Assembly (NCBI GenBank): GCA_949752735.1
Contig: OX457036.1
Location: 86,559,987-86,623,986 of the forward strand
Direction: 5' to 3'
Length of the DNA stretch: 64,000 nucleotides
Source of the DNA: Lumbricus terrestris
Taxonomy: Eukaryota; Annelida; Clitellata; Crassiclitellata; Lumbricidae
A program made the position numbers and the translations under genes. Below the pieces are notes generated by a model, which was not told the DNA's origin, made no database searches, and worked only from the letters and a program-made list of their open reading frames with translations. Positions 10,691 through 22,479 of the stretch are shown here, one piece after another (within the stretch, counting starts at the first letter, position 1; every line of letters starts with the position of its first letter).

Positions 10691-12168
10691 TTGTCGTAAT
10701 TATTCGCATAATAATACTATGCACATGGCATAATGTCGTATTCATCTGACATCGGTTGCTAACTCGACGCATGAACCGGATATTTTCTATACCTGTCAAA
10801 GTAGAACCAAAACTAATCTCTAGCAATCGTGAGCTCCAAGTTTTTAAATCGCCATTTAAAAGCTAAGAACAGTGTACCAACTTATTCACAACTGTAAACT
10901 AGCGGACTAGAGTATTAGCAGTTTGATGATTCGAATTCAAAGTCTATAGGCCTACCAATGAGGGATTCATATATGATATAACCTATAGGCCTAATGGTCA
11001 TGATTTAGCTTTTTGGGGGTCCCCAACTTGTTCGGGCGAGATAAAATTATAGCAAATGTATTAATAAAAGGGCTAAGAGAAAATTGACACTGTACCGGTA
11101 TCTTGTTTATTGCCTTGTTGCTAGTTTAGAGATACAACGCTAAGCCCGATGTTTCTAAAACATTTGGACACTGGATAATAACGGAACAGACACTACAGGC
11201 GCAGCCGATAGCAAACGGGTGGAAAGATGTGAAAAAAGGTCCAACAAAGTTTTGATGATTTAGAGTAAAATTTCCGATGAATAGACAGAAAAGTCTGAAG
11301 GCACAAAATGGTCATAAAAGTCTCGAGCATTAGAACTTTATAGCGTTTCATTCTGAATCGCGATAGTCCACCCTTTATGACTCTTGCTTCAACATTTTTC
11401 TTGGAAACTAAAGATCATAGGCTAGATATTAATCTTATTCGTAAACGCATTGTTACCGTCTCTTCAATTTATGATATGACAGAGGAAATGCGTTTCAGTT
11501 CCCTAGTAATAGAAAATGGATACAAACATGTATAAAAATTTCCTGGGCTGCTGGGCAACGTTTGCCAGAATGAACAATGCAAAGCACAGTATCTTGTGCA
11601 AATCAAACAACATTTGAACCACGCCTTTGAGACCAGACCCTATGAGATGCATTCACTCATGTTTCCAATAATAATTCTCACTTTTTCTTCATCGCTGTGC
11701 CTCATGATCTCTGCTTCTGTCGCGCTCATGACTCTAAAATCTGACGGTGCTGGATTTCACAATCTTCAAGAAGTCTTTTCTATTCCCCACTCTTTAGCTT
11801 TGTAATCTTTATTCTATTAATTAGTAAGAACATCATATTATTATAGCTTCACTGAACGGATTTAGTGTTAAAGCTGATTTTTCAATTCAAAGCCATGTCA
11901 CATAAATATGTCTAGTCTGTGTTTGTGGAAGCAAGTTACTATAAAGCCAATAAATATACATATCGCAATAAAACAATAATAGCAACAACAATTACTACTA
12001 CAGCTAACTCTGCTACTGCAGGTACCATTACTGTCGTTGATGTTGCTGCTTCAACTGCTGCTGTGCAGCAACTAGTACTATTACCACAACTACTACTGTT
12101 ACTTCTACTACTACTACTACCACCACTACTACTACCACCACTACTACTACCACAACTACTACTACTAT

Positions 12169-12211
<43 letters not shown>

Positions 12212-12457
12212 GCTGCTACTACTACTACTACTACTAATGCAATTTTTAGCGCATTGAACCTAATAAATATTATGTCTTATGTTCTCACGCTTTCATGACC
12301 ATTCGACATTCGTGTTTTATTAACGGGTTAATTTTCACTTTTAATTAAAAGATATATATATATATATATATATATTTCACGTTTTGGTTCAATGATTTCA
12401 GAAACAAATCTAACGAAAATCTGCTTGCCCTAGAACAGCCTGGAAAATAGTACTTAC
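10691..12457. other. Non-coding region with trinucleotide repeat
   Basis: No exon was recognised. If the EGF-receptor-like gene continues past its phase-0 donor at 12457, kinase exons should appear on the minus strand leftward. None is visible here or in 1-10400. A short AT dinucleotide run lies at about 12352-12375. Confidence 0.5.
11985..12240. repeat. ACT/CTA trinucleotide microsatellite
   Basis: About 200 bp of imperfect CTA repeats, with CCA and GCT variants, become pure ACT near 12170-12235. The open frame across it, mostly leucine, is an artefact of the repeat. Confidence 0.9.
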
Positions 12458-12637
12458 GCCAGTAGCTACTTGAAGAAGATGTACCAGTGCCATCAGGCAA
12501 AGCACTTGTGACCTGATAGTCATATTAGCATCTGACGACAAGGAGATATTTGCGACATCAAGGTCAGTGGAAGAGTCTCTTTCTTGGGGAATTATTTCCG
12601 TCTGGAACTGCTCATCTTGACGTCGACGACATCCGTC
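12458..12637 (-). CDS. EGF-receptor-like gene, last recognised exon (stalk and hydrophobic segment)
   Basis: The exon has acceptor aaacgtAG (12638-12639) and a strong donor GTAAGT (12452-12457). It is 180 bp, phase 0 to phase 0, agreeing with the preceding exon 13031-13339. It encodes 60 residues: a basic start (DGCRRRQD), a Ser/Thr/Asp-rich stalk with N-glycosylation motifs (NISL, NMTI), and a hydrophobic run SQVLCLMALVHLLQVATG. If the donor is not used, the frame reads 15 more codons to a TAG. The segment is short for a transmembrane helix; it could be half of one, or part of a lipid-anchor signal. No kinase exon follows in the window. Confidence 0.6.
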
Positions 12638-12749
12638 CTACGTTTGACACAAAACTCGTCAGTCGAAATGTTTATGTGTAATAATTTGTAAATTGGAAGC
12701 TGGAATAGAGCTGATAAAAAGAGAAACTAATACAAGACTCAATTAGGGG

Positions 12750-12960
12750 GGGTGGCGGTGGTGTAGTGATGGATCTGGTACCTTGGAGCCGGAGGGTTCC
12801 ATGTTCGAATCCACCTCAAGTCGCCGCGTACGGACCTTAGCAAGTCCTTCACTAGCAATTGCTCGTGCGCTTCAGCGTGGAACTCCGATGCAGTGTCCAC
12901 GATGTAGTCGGGAGCGCCTCTAAGTAGCAAGCTTGAAGTGGCAAATGCGATGAATAAAAA
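12750..12960 (+). mobile_element. tRNA-derived SINE
   Basis: It has pol III promoter-like boxes: TGGTGTAGTGATGG (box A) and GGTTCCATGTTCGAATCC (box B). A shared body follows (CAAGTCGCCGCGTA, CAAGTCCTTCACTAGCAATTGCT, CCGATGCAGTGTCC) and an A-rich end. A minus-strand copy lies at 55720-55985, and a related tRNA-like unit at 62188-62350. Confidence 0.8.
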
Positions 12961-13030
12961 AAGTCATGGTTAAAAGTTAAAAACAAAAACAAAATAAATA
13001 TTAACAAATTTGAAGAAGAAAAGCAATTAC

Positions 13031-13339
13031 CACTAGGACTCTCTCCGTGCCATTTTGTGTTTCAACTTCGAGTCTTCCTTGGAATCTGTAAAAGCCATCG
13101 GGACAGGGTAAGTTTTCCTGTAGACATATTGGTTTCTTATCTTTCATAGCCAGGACCAGATGACAGTCGTTGCACCCATCGAATCCTAAGTGATCTCCTG
13201 GTCCAGTGCATCCGTCCTTACAGTCCTCAAAGCACGGTTCGCATATGCCTGATGCATTGGCGTACTTGAATGCCGGACATTTAGCGCGACAATACGGACC
13301 ATCACGTACATTACGACATACTTCGCAGTCGTTTTGTTT
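13031..13339 (-). CDS. EGF-receptor-like gene, second Cys-rich region exon B
   Basis: Acceptor ttcttttaAG and donor GTAATT; 309 bp, phase 0 to phase 0. It encodes 103 residues with the growth-factor-receptor Cys pattern: CEVCRNVRDGPYC, CPAFKYANASGIC, CEPCFEDCKDGCTGPGDHLG, then GCNDCH and CPDGFYRFQ. The GPGDHLG and CPDGFY elements are typical of invertebrate EGF receptors just before the membrane. The exon ends at VLV and passes in frame to the hydrophobic exon. Confidence 0.85.
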
Positions 13340-14096
13340 CTTAAAAGAAAATTGCCAGCATACTCTGTATTAACCTAATTAAGTTGTTATTATTTGCAGC
13401 CACCTCCATGTTGTTTAGAATTTTGTAAGTACCGGTATTGAAGTATTTAGTCATTAGCCTATAATAATTTTACAGGTAGAAGTAACCAAGTCTATTTCCT
13501 ATTCTTCTTCCTATAGGCCTATTCTTCTTCATAATAACTATGACGTATGCGGTTCATGTCCAATCAGTTGTACGAGTCACACTTCAGCCTCCTCTCAGAT
13601 GAACTGTAATGCAATGTGAATAACTGCGATGGATGTAGCATCCTGTGTTGTAGACTACTTATATATGATGCCTAACAGTCATCTGCCAAGAAGAGTACCG
13701 GTACTAATAGTTAGGCCCAACTAATGGATGGAGTTTCGGTTGTTTTTGGAAGGTCTCCAGTGTAAATTTATTCCACCACAGGAAAGTTTTGGGCTGACAT
13801 CGACATTGCCATATAATTCTTTTTTGTAGGTTGAATTAAAAAAGAAGACTTCTTTGCTTTTTTAATTACTAGGTTTTGAATAGTTAGGGAAAACTACATG
13901 GATAAAGACGGATAATAATCAAATAAAATTTAAAAAAACTGCATGAAATAAATAATTGAACGAGAATGTCAACCGCATGATTCCAAGTAACAATGGCAAA
14001 CAATGCAGAATAACACTATGTTTAGATATTTTAAACATTAAACCACTAAAGTGCTTTTCTTTTTTGATGTCACCAGTTTACTACAGCCATACATAC
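13340..14096 (-). other. Intron of the EGF-receptor-like gene
   Basis: AT-rich intron from donor GTATGT at 14096 to acceptor at 13340. No repeat or coding feature was recognised beyond scattered TAGGCCTA motifs. Confidence 0.6.
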
Positions 14097-14308
14097 CTTT
14101 CCAACACAACTGTCCAGACATTCTTCATGACAGTGTTGACATTGTTTTGTACCGTTGGCCTCTTCAGCATATAAACCCTTCTGAAATTGACATGACTCAA
14201 CGCAAGTACGACCGAAGCGATATCCAGCGCAATATCGACAGTCTTCGTTCGTTGAACCCCAACATCCATCGGATGTGCACTGGCTTGAGCATACACTTCC
14301 ATTTGGCT
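14097..14308 (-). CDS. EGF-receptor-like gene, second Cys-rich region exon A
   Basis: Acceptor tttattacAG and donor GTATGT; 212 bp, phase 1 in and 0 out. It encodes CSSQCTSDGCWGSTNEDCRY, then GRTCVESCQ and CQHCHEECLDSCVGK. This is the Cys spacing that follows the L2 domain in EGF receptors (C-x3-C-x3-GCWG-x4-DC). It joins the L2 exon at 18480 in phase 1 and the next Cys-rich exon in phase 0. Confidence 0.9.
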
Positions 14309-14638
14309 CTGTAATAAATATCTTCCAAGTCATAGGTTATCATAGGTCAAATTATGCTGCAACAGCTTTGCAAGAAACCAACTACAGTATTATACGCTTA
14401 GTAGCCTTAGTCCTACGCGAGACTGTTGTGTAAGAAATTAGGAGAATAATTTGGAGCAACTTTAGCAATCTGACTTAACCAAGATACACGCATCAGATTA
14501 TAAAACTTGACACTGAATAATTGTAGTGCAGCACAAACGCACGAAATTGGACTTAAATTGTAGGAAATCAATTTCCCAATCGTGTGGCAACACAGACGTG
14601 GACTGCATGAGTCATGCACAGATAAACTTAGACGCCAA

Positions 14639-15005
14639 CATAGGCGTAGGAGGCGGAGTCAAGGGGGACAAATGCCCCCAATTTTGGGCAAATGTGTTTT
14701 CGGGCAAAACAGGCATGGGCGGACAAACCTTTTTTCGGGGAAACAGTCATGGGAGGATTTTTCCGGCACACAGGGGTAAAACAGCTATATTTTCAGAAGA
14801 TTTGTACGAAATGACTAAAAATGGTCGTCAATTATTTCGGCTGGGAAGTCAAAATGACGAAAAAAGGTCATGAGAAAATTTGGTCGAAGACAAATGGTAG
14901 GTGACTCGCGGTCCGCCAAAAAATATTAACTATACTTTTCGGGCAAAAGTCAAATATTTGTCCACCCGCCATCTCCCAACTGCCGAAGTGTCCCCTACGC
15001 CTATG
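14639..15005. mobile_element. hAT-type MITE with 8-bp TSD
   Basis: The terminal inverted repeats CATAGGCGTAGG and CCTACGCCTATG are flanked on both sides by gacgccaa, an exact 8-bp duplication typical of hAT insertion. The interior is related to 1493-1784. Confidence 0.9.
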
Positions 15006-15117
15006 GACGCCAAGATGGTGGGCATTCGACTAAGGCCTACGCAAGTCAACTTGGTTCATCACTTGATACATGTGCATATTTTCGGTGTGACCTTGCGCGC
15101 GTAAGAAATTTATATAA

Positions 15118-16157
15118 TCTATATCTATAAGGAAGGAAGTGACTATGTTTGTATGTATGTATGTGACTTTGTCCAGAATGCACGCTCACAGTTTTTGAGC
15201 TTTTCACTCCAAACCTTCACTACTGTGTAGGTCTCGGCACGAGACGCAAAGGCGAGGGGTTGGCGATTCTCTACCACCATGGGGGCCAGGGTGGGGGCGA
15301 AACCCCCCAATTTTTTTCCAAAAAAACCCAGCTATTATTTTGATTTTTTTTTCCTAGATAGAGGTTTATCAGAAACCCCCGGATCAGTGGTTGGCAAATC
15401 TCCACCACCAGGGGGGCCAGGGTGCGGGGGGTCAAAAACACTGATTTTCGCTATAAATTTTCTTTTGCTTGCCACGTATAAAAACAGTTATTTTAACCGT
15501 TTTAAAGGTGTTTAAGGCAGTCTGTTGCCAGTACGGATTTCACGGGTCGCGCACCAGTGGAGATCAGTAGAGGTCCATCAGAACCCCCGGATCAGTGGTT
15601 GGCAAATCTCTACCACCAGGGGGGCCAGGGTGCGGGAGGGTCGAAAACACTAATTTTCGCTATAAATTTTCAATCGCTTGCAACGTATAAAAGCAGTAAT
15701 CTTAACCGTTTTAAAAGTGTCTAACGTTAGCTCTTTTGCAAATACGGATTTCACGGGTCGCTTACCGGAAGAGGCGGGGATGAGAGAGGGTGGGATGGTA
15801 TGGGGGTGGAGGGGTGGGGTGCAGTTAGGGGTTGGCGGGGTGGGCTTCGAGGGGTGGGTTGGAGGTTGAGGGGTGGGTGGGGATGAGGGGTGGGGGTGGG
15901 ATGACCTGGGGGGTCGAGGTGGGATGGGGGTGGGAGGGGTTGGGGTGGAGGGGTGGGATGGGGTGGATGGCGTGGGAGTGAAGTGGGATGGGGAGGGAGG
16001 GTTTGGGGGTAGAGGGGTGGGGTGGATGTGGAAATTTTCGTCAAACCCAAATTTATCGGGTCGCGTACCGGTAGGGGTCGGAGTGTGGTAGGGTGGGGTT
16101 GTGGCCGTAGCGGATGGAATCCTAAATTTCCCGGGCAACGCCGGGTACCCCAGCTAG
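15118..16157 (+). mobile_element. Non-autonomous Helitron
   Basis: It begins TCTATATCTATAAGG just after an A. It ends with a GC hairpin (CCCGGGCAACGCCGGG) followed by CAGCTAG and then T, the Helitron A^T insertion and CTRR-end pattern. A segment of about 215 bp (GAACCCCCGGATCAGTGG..., GGGTCGCNNACC) is tandemly repeated inside, and 15780-16090 is a GTGGGG-rich tract. No Rep/helicase ORF is present. Confidence 0.8.
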
Positions 16158-16877
16158 TAATTCATAAGCGTCCGCATCAATATAGCCTTGCCAGCACGTT
16201 TTAATGTCAACGTCGTTTAGAACGCGGGCATTATAGGCCCTATTGACAATGATAATTTTCTATATAAATGGAACTATTTAGAGCAAAGGTTCTCAAACTT
16301 TATTTTTGTTGTACAGTGTACACCCAAGTAAAAAAATCGAATGATGGCGTACTCCCAAGCAAAGTCAGATCAGAAACAAAATGTCATTGCGGAGGCCCCT
16401 TGCAGTGACAAATAAAAGTCCATTTAATCATTGGTAACCTCGTTTATTAGAGTCGTATAATTATAGGGAGCAAAATTTAGTTTGAATCGTAAAATCTTAT
16501 CAACAAATTTAAAAGTAAAATTGGTCCATATAGGCCTATCCTCTGTAAGAAAGCGCCAATCTGTAGTGCTGTTGGCTTGCTTAGACAGTTAGACTAGCAT
16601 AAATTTAAAATATCTGGTTTACTATTTGCCAATTTCAAAATTTACCCCATGTTTGTTTTTGCTAGCAAGAAGAGTTTAAAAACCAGTTTCAGTGTTTCAC
16701 CCAGATATGACGGGCTGAAAGGAATCGCAAAATTTAAAGCTCGACCAGAAATTAATCCTTCGGCCAATTCAGCTCTCCGCTATTTGAGCTCTAAATATAG
16801 ACTGAGAATTTCTGACTTTTGCACTCACGGCCATAGACTATAGGTTACAATTACTTGTTTCAAATTATAGTAATAGG

Positions 16878-17038
16878 CATGGGCGTAGTTTATCAGGTGT
16901 CAGGGGGGCTAAGCCCTTCCCTCCAAGAAGACCCAGATTCAATTTTTTTGCCATGTAAATGGCATCCTTTCCCGGGCTTAGCCCCCCCCCCAAGAAGGCT
17001 TTAGCCCCTCCAAGAATGGAAACCAAACTCCGCCAATG
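16878..17038. mobile_element. 161-bp hAT-type MITE
   Basis: Ends CATGGGCGTAGTTT and AAACTCCGCCAATG are imperfect inverted repeats flanked on both sides by gtaatagg, an exact 8-bp duplication. Confidence 0.85.
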
Positions 17039-17849
17039 GTAATAGGCCTAAACATAAATATGTTGCATACACTGTATGCCGTAATATGTGTAAAAAATTC
17101 CTTGACTTCGTCGCTCTATTATGGTTTGTTAATTTAATGATGGAACCAAGAATTAATCAAGATGATTCTCTGTCCACGCATATTTTCATGGACGTGGGTT
17201 AATAGATTATTAGGATAATTACTGAAGAACGGACATACACACATGCACACCGGCGTGTACATTTTCAACTTCTTTCCGTTCTGCCATCGTATGACTTTGT
17301 TCTCTTTAAATTATTACGTATTTCACAGTAGCGGATCCATGTGCCCTAAGAGCTGTTCGAGTTTTTAACCGCTTCAATATGCCTATCTAAACCTATAAAT
17401 GACAAATTGTAATGTGTGCTTGATAAAAAATCTCCTCATCCACGCAACCGATTTTTTTCCAAAAATATACAAAACAACTTCCTAGCACCCCATTAAAACA
17501 CTATCGGGCTTCGCGATCCGAAAATCTTACCTTTTCCTGAGTTTGAAAAATTTAATTTTCTATCCGAAAGTTAACGCAATATTTAAGAGTGGTCGCCGGA
17601 AGATCCAGTACCGTTTTCAAAGAATCCATAGATTTATGACGTCATCACTTCACCTCACTTTAGACGGCCGATTTTATAGCGCCCGCTTTCGCAAAATTAT
17701 ACTAAAAACACTGATAATAATTATGAACGGTTGATCGCAAGATAATGACAATTTTTACCGGTAGGTCCGGTAATTAATATTATACCGTGTCGTATGTAGG
17801 CCATCTGTACATTATTTAGGGGGACGGGTTTAGGCGAAAGAACAAAGAT

Positions 17850-18069
17850 TCACCGGCAAATGCCGAGCGAATCCGCCCCGCAGGAGCGGCTGGGAGATGG
17901 GTTGGGGCGAAAAACCTACATTTCAAGGAGAACGCCAGGCACCCCAGGCTGGGACCGGGTCGGGGCCGATGGAAGAAGGCGGGGTGAGAAAGGCGGAGTG
18001 GGAGCGGGGTCAGCGTGGCTGGGGATTAAAAGCCGAAATTTCCCGGGCAACGCCGGGTAGTTCAGCTAG
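17850..18069 (+). mobile_element. Helitron 3' end
   Basis: The sequence ends TTTCCCGGGCAACGCCGGGTAG then TTCAGCTAG/T, the same terminal hairpin and CTAG end as the Helitron ending at 16157. GC-rich tracts precede it. The 5' edge is not resolved. Confidence 0.65.
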
Positions 18070-18139
18070 TAGCCTATATTTAATAACTAACCTTTACTAA
18101 TTGATTCAGGGTTGTATATTATAACAGATCGAGACTATA

Positions 18140-18310
18140 TGACCAATCATCCATGTGGCCGATGGGCCCTATAGGCACTATGATAGACACTATGACCAAT
18201 CATCCGTGTGAAACTATAAGCCTGATAGACCCTAATACAAATCGTCCATGTGACCGATATGCATTTTGACCGATTGTCCTATGACTGATCGACCTATGAC
18301 TGATCGACCT
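18140..18310. repeat. Degenerate short tandem repeat
   Basis: Repeated variants of TATGACCGATCGTC and CTATGACTGATCGAC occur at roughly 16-19-bp spacing, clearest at 18265-18310. Confidence 0.6.
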
Positions 18311-18479
18311 ATGACCGATCGTCGGTAGGCCTATACCATAATTATTCACAATAAATATGCTCGAGGAGTTGATACTATTCATCACTTAAGGCTCTCATAT
18401 CTCATGATTCACTTGCGAATCCTTGCACAACCGCAATAGTTTGTCTGATTCCTTTCACACCGAAACACACATAACCTAC

Positions 18480-18754
18480 CGCAATAGTTTGTGTGATTCG
18501 CATTGTTCTCCACAGCTATCCTCCGGGTCCGGCTGACTCCGATCTGCGCCCAGTTGATGCTGTTGACGTAGCAAAGGTTAGGATTGCTCCGAATATCAAT
18601 GATTCCGTCACCTATTCTCTCCAGTGACAATAAACCCAGTCGCTCCAGATTCTGGTTCATCTGGATTGCTACGCCGCCGTTGGAGATTTCCTTCAGAGAT
18701 GTTAGTCCCAACTCCACGAGACTTGAACGCGCAATGGCGACAGCAAGTCCATCT
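18480..18754 (-). CDS. EGF-receptor-like gene, L2 domain exon B with extra repeat turn
   Basis: Acceptor ttttgcgcAG (phase 2) and donor GTAGGT (phase 1); 275 bp. It encodes the second half of the receptor L2 beta-helix, ending at NLCYVNSINW, which matches the conserved end of EGF-receptor L domains. Two consecutive 24-residue units share the pattern LxxLGLxSLxxIxxGxxxIxxN (18649-18720 and 18577-18648). Canonical EGF receptors have one such turn before NLCY, so this domain appears to have gained a turn. The bases around the donor are themselves duplicated: CAAACTATTGCGGT occurs again 54 bases downstream. Confidence 0.9.
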
Positions 18755-18840
18755 CTGCGCAAAATGAAGAGCTTATACAGTACAATTTCAGTTGCACAGT
18801 TTAGCCACGGTACAGTGGTACACTATTACCTACCACTGTG

Positions 18841-19855
18841 ACAAAATTTCTTTTCAATTTTTGCTTACAATTCAACTGTCAGAAATTTCAGTTATGTTTT
18901 ACATACCATTTATATACGACACATTCCTTCTATGAGATTGCAAAACTCGTTGAGAATTTGCGATCTATGACATCAAACTCGTCTTCATTCATACTTCCAA
19001 TGTTAAATCATTTTGCTGCTCTGGTTTCACGCAACATCCTTGGTTGCGCTCCATCTTACCTACGCGATCTTTTGTCTTATATTGCATATCTTATCTCTGT
19101 TGTCCACTCTCTGACGTTTAAACGCGTCGGGCTCCTCGCTCTGCTATATATAAAGTGACAACTCCTTCTTCCGTGGGCTCGCTGGGCTACCAGGCAACGC
19201 CAAGTTTTCTCAGTTGTAGGGCCTTCAAAACTGAAATGACCTCCATTCACAGCTGCATTTATTACATCTGACCAACCATACTTTGTTTTATAGGTCTCTC
19301 AAGTCTTTTCCTTTTGATGTAGCTGGGCTGGGTGAGCTCGTGAGTAGGTTTCTTGAAGGAGCGCCATAATATTATAGGCCTTAGTCCATAGAATGAATGA
19401 AAGCTGGTCTACTGTAATTAATGTTATAAGTCAATAAAATTTTAAAAAATTACCTCAACTTTAAAAAGAATTTTGATAAGCCATTTGCTATAATTAGCCT
19501 ACGTCAACTTTCAAGCTACGCTACCAATTTATTAAACCTGAACTGATTAATTTTCAGCTTAAATCTTCATTAAAATGAAGGAACTTCTCTTCATTAAACT
19601 CGGTCCTGATTCTTCCTTGCACACTTAACACTCCACTCTTTAATTAGATCCACCGTCAACCGAACCTTCTGGACGTTAACAGGTCTATTCATGATCCTTT
19701 GATCTCAGATTGAAATCCAAAACGACTTTACCATTTTTGTCAAGAGTGTCAAATATACATCAATTTCTAAGATTGACCAATAATCGTCAACACTGGCTGT
19801 CGTGCATGCCGTCACAATATCTACTGACAAGGTAGAAGCAACAGAAAAGACATAC
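18841..19855 (-). other. Intron of the EGF-receptor-like gene
   Basis: About 1.1 kb between the two L2 exons, from donor GTATGT at 19855. There are stretches with weak LINE-like codons (SYLRDLL near 19060), but no reliable reading frame. Confidence 0.5.
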
Positions 19856-20005
19856 CTAGTTCGTGTTCTACCGCTCACAACTCGCAGGTTTCTTAAAAAG
19901 GAAAGCGTATTGAATCCTGGATGAATTCCTTGAATCATCAAGTAACCTGTGATCTCCTCCACGCTCTCAAATACGTCCAGGTCAGATACATTGGCAATAG
20001 GATAT
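19856..20005 (-). CDS. EGF-receptor-like gene, L2 domain exon A
   Basis: Acceptor tgttttaaAG and donor GTATGT; 150 bp, phase 2 in and 2 out. It encodes SDLDVFESVEEITGYLMIQG and FLRNLRVVSGRT, the expected L2 motifs (LD.....V.EITGFLLIQ and NL..IRGRT). Phase 2 in does not match the phase-1 donor of the upstream recognised exon (32447-32554). One exon carrying the first L2 strand is therefore missing between them. The exon lies 92 bp from the edge of the 10.8-kb insertion. Confidence 0.9.
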
Positions 20006-20739
20006 CTTTAAAACAAGCAAACATGAGAAGATGATAATACCTCATGTCAGATAAGAGTCAATGTCAAAGAGAAAACCTGAATAAAGAACTCGATTTTGGG
20101 CCATTCCACGGTATTGCAGTCCTCGAGAGGTCAATAACAAATATCAGAAGTTCAAGTTGATAATAATTTCTGTGATAGCTATATGAGTAGGGGAGAAGGT
20201 CCTTTAGTAATCCACCCACGTGACCAGTGACGTCATCGGGGTCAAGGTCAAGGTCAAGGTCAAGGTCAAAGGTCATCTTAATTAGGTCATCTTAATTAGG
20301 GCATCTTAATTAGGTCAATTAGATTATCTTAATCCTATTAATTATCTTAATCCTATTAATTATCTTAATCCTATTAATTATCTTAATCCTATTAATTACC
20401 TAAACCTAATTAGTAATTACATAACCCTAATTAATACAACAAAGGCGCTTATAACCCTAAATAGCACTACAAGGCTTCTGCCGCTCTAGATAACTCATAT
20501 AGTTAGCGATTATTACTAACTAGTTAGCTATTATTAGTAATTAGTTAGCTATTATCTACCCCTAAGTAGCGCCACAAAGGCCCTACTAACCCTAAATAGC
20601 ACTACAATGCTCCTATAACTCATATAATTAGATATTATTAGTAATTAGTTAGATATTATTAATAATTAGTTAGCTATTATTAGTAATTACTGACCCCTAT
20701 TTAGCAATACATAGCCAGGCCCACACCATCTCCTCCTCC

Positions 20740-20960
20740 TTCTCCCTCTCCTCTACCTCCTCATCCCTCTCCTCCTTCTCCCCCTCCTCCTTCTCCCTCT
20801 CATCCTCCCTCTCCTCCTTCTACCTCTCCTCTACCTCCTCCTCCCTCTCCTCCTTCTCCCTCTCCTCCTCCCTCTCATCCTCCCTCTCCTCCTCCTTCTA
20901 CCTCTCCTCTACCTCCTCATCCCTCTCCTCCTTCTCTCTCTCCTCCTCCTTCTCCCTTTC
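20740..20960. repeat. CTC/TCC-rich tract (left arm; mirrored at 27945-28165)
   Basis: Pyrimidine-rich imperfect repeats of CTCCTCCTTCTCCCT appear as GAGGAGAAGG repeats in the right arm. Confidence 0.85.
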
Positions 20961-21210
20961 TCTACGACACATCACAACATCGACCTAAGCTGAAGCAAGC
21001 GACGGTCGGTTACACGCCAGAGGCGATCATCTGCTGCCACTATCCACACGCTTGTCCGAACGAATTCCATGACTCATCCAGACATGTCCAATGTTGCCTT
21101 TTTCTGTCCGTCCATGCACTATGAATCACTCGGACCTGCCCAATTTTGTCTGTTTCTGTCCAACCGTGCACAATGAATCATCCATGTCTGGCTGAATTTG
21201 ACCATTTCTA

Positions 21211-21269
21211 TCCACACACACACACCCACACATCCACTCACACACACGCACACACACACACACACACAC

Positions 21270-21314
<45 letters not shown>

Positions 21315-21341
21315 TCCACACACACACACACACACAAACAA
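21211..21341. repeat. CA dinucleotide tract (mirrored at 27560-27695)
   Basis: Long CACACA runs with CCCA interruptions. The right arm carries the GT version with slightly different run lengths. Confidence 0.9.
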
Positions 21342-21544
21342 GAAACTCCACATACTCTCCATCCACACCCCTCAACCTCATCATCCAACCCTCCATTCCA
21401 CCCCTCCCCACCCACAAATATTCATTTTACACACTAGAGCTGAACATTACGATAGCGACAAACTTAGAGAGGCAGCAAACAGCAGGCTAGAAACTCTATA
21501 TACGGCATCTCTCATCACTCACAGCCTTCCAACTCACCCTCCAA

Positions 21545-22050
21545 CCCTCCATTCCACCCCTCCCCACGCACAATTATTCATTTTACACACCACATGAGCT
21601 GAACATTATGGAAGCGAGAAACTTAGAGAGGACGCAAACAGGAGGCTATATTCCATAGGCATGGCATCTCACAGCCTCCACAGCATTCAACCTCACCATT
21701 CAACCCTCCATTCCACCCCTCCCCGCACACATTTATTCATTTTACACACATGAGCTGAACATTATGGAAGCGAGAAACTTAGAGAGGACGCAACAGGAGG
21801 CAATATTCCATAGACATGGCATCTCACAGCCTCCACAGCATTCAACCTCACCCTCCAACCCTCCATTCCACCCCTCCCCACGCACATTTATTCATTTTAC
21901 ACACATGAGCGGAACATTATGGAAGCGAGAAACTTAGAGAGGACGCAAACAGGAGGCAATATTCCATAGGCATGGCATCTCACAGCCTCCACAGCATTCA
22001 ACCTCACCCTCCAACCCTCCATTCCACCCCTCCCCACCCACAATTATACA
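21545..22050. repeat. 156-bp tandem repeat, about three copies (mirrored at about 26850-27360)
   Basis: The landmark ATGGCATCTCACAGCCTCCA occurs at 21661, 21816 and 21972, giving a period of 155-156 bp. Each unit also carries AACATTATGGAAGCGAGAAA and CATTTATTCATTTTACACAC. Confidence 0.85.
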
Positions 22051-22479
22051 TTTTACACACAAGAACTGGCCAATCAGAAAGCTTGAAACCTAGTGAGCGA
22101 CTAATCAGAAGGCGAGAAATCCTACACACACGCCACCCCACCCTCCAAACCTCCAAGCCTTCACTCCACACACACAAATTTGGCATACATGTATAAAATT
22201 TAAGCAACTAGTAACTGCTAAATCCTTAACATGATCCACTCAGAAGAATATAATTCATACATATTTACCAAAAATATTCCCAATATTCGCTATTTTATTC
22301 GAAAATATACATATAACAGCAATAAATACAATTAAATTATACTAAATTATAACATTTATTCAGAATTTGTTACAATACTAAGCAAACTATAGCAGACAAG
22401 CGCCATTTTCATATATATTTCTTCTATATTTCTTACATTTCAAGCAAGCACAAAACCAAAAACCGAAGAAACGCTCAAC

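Larger units (their letters stand above)
14309..18479 (-). other. 4.2-kb intron of the EGF-receptor-like gene, full of repeats
   Basis: The intron carries a MITE (14639-15005), a non-autonomous Helitron (15118-16157), another MITE (16878-17038), a Helitron 3' end (to 18069) and a short degenerate minisatellite (18140-18310). No extra exon was recognised. Confidence 0.65.

Noticed and set aside
11919..12257. Leucine-rich plus frame
   Set aside because: Artefact of an ACT/CTA microsatellite.
14526..14873. 115-codon plus frame
   Set aside because: It spans the MITE at 14639-15005 and lies antisense in an intron; no family resemblance.
15650..16138. 162-codon Pro/His/Thr-rich minus frame
   Set aside because: It reads the GTGGGG-rich tract inside a non-autonomous Helitron.
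20450..20600. TAACCCTAA-like stretches as telomeric repeats
   Set aside because: Only isolated ACCCTAA units occur within other AT-rich repeats; no tandem telomere array.
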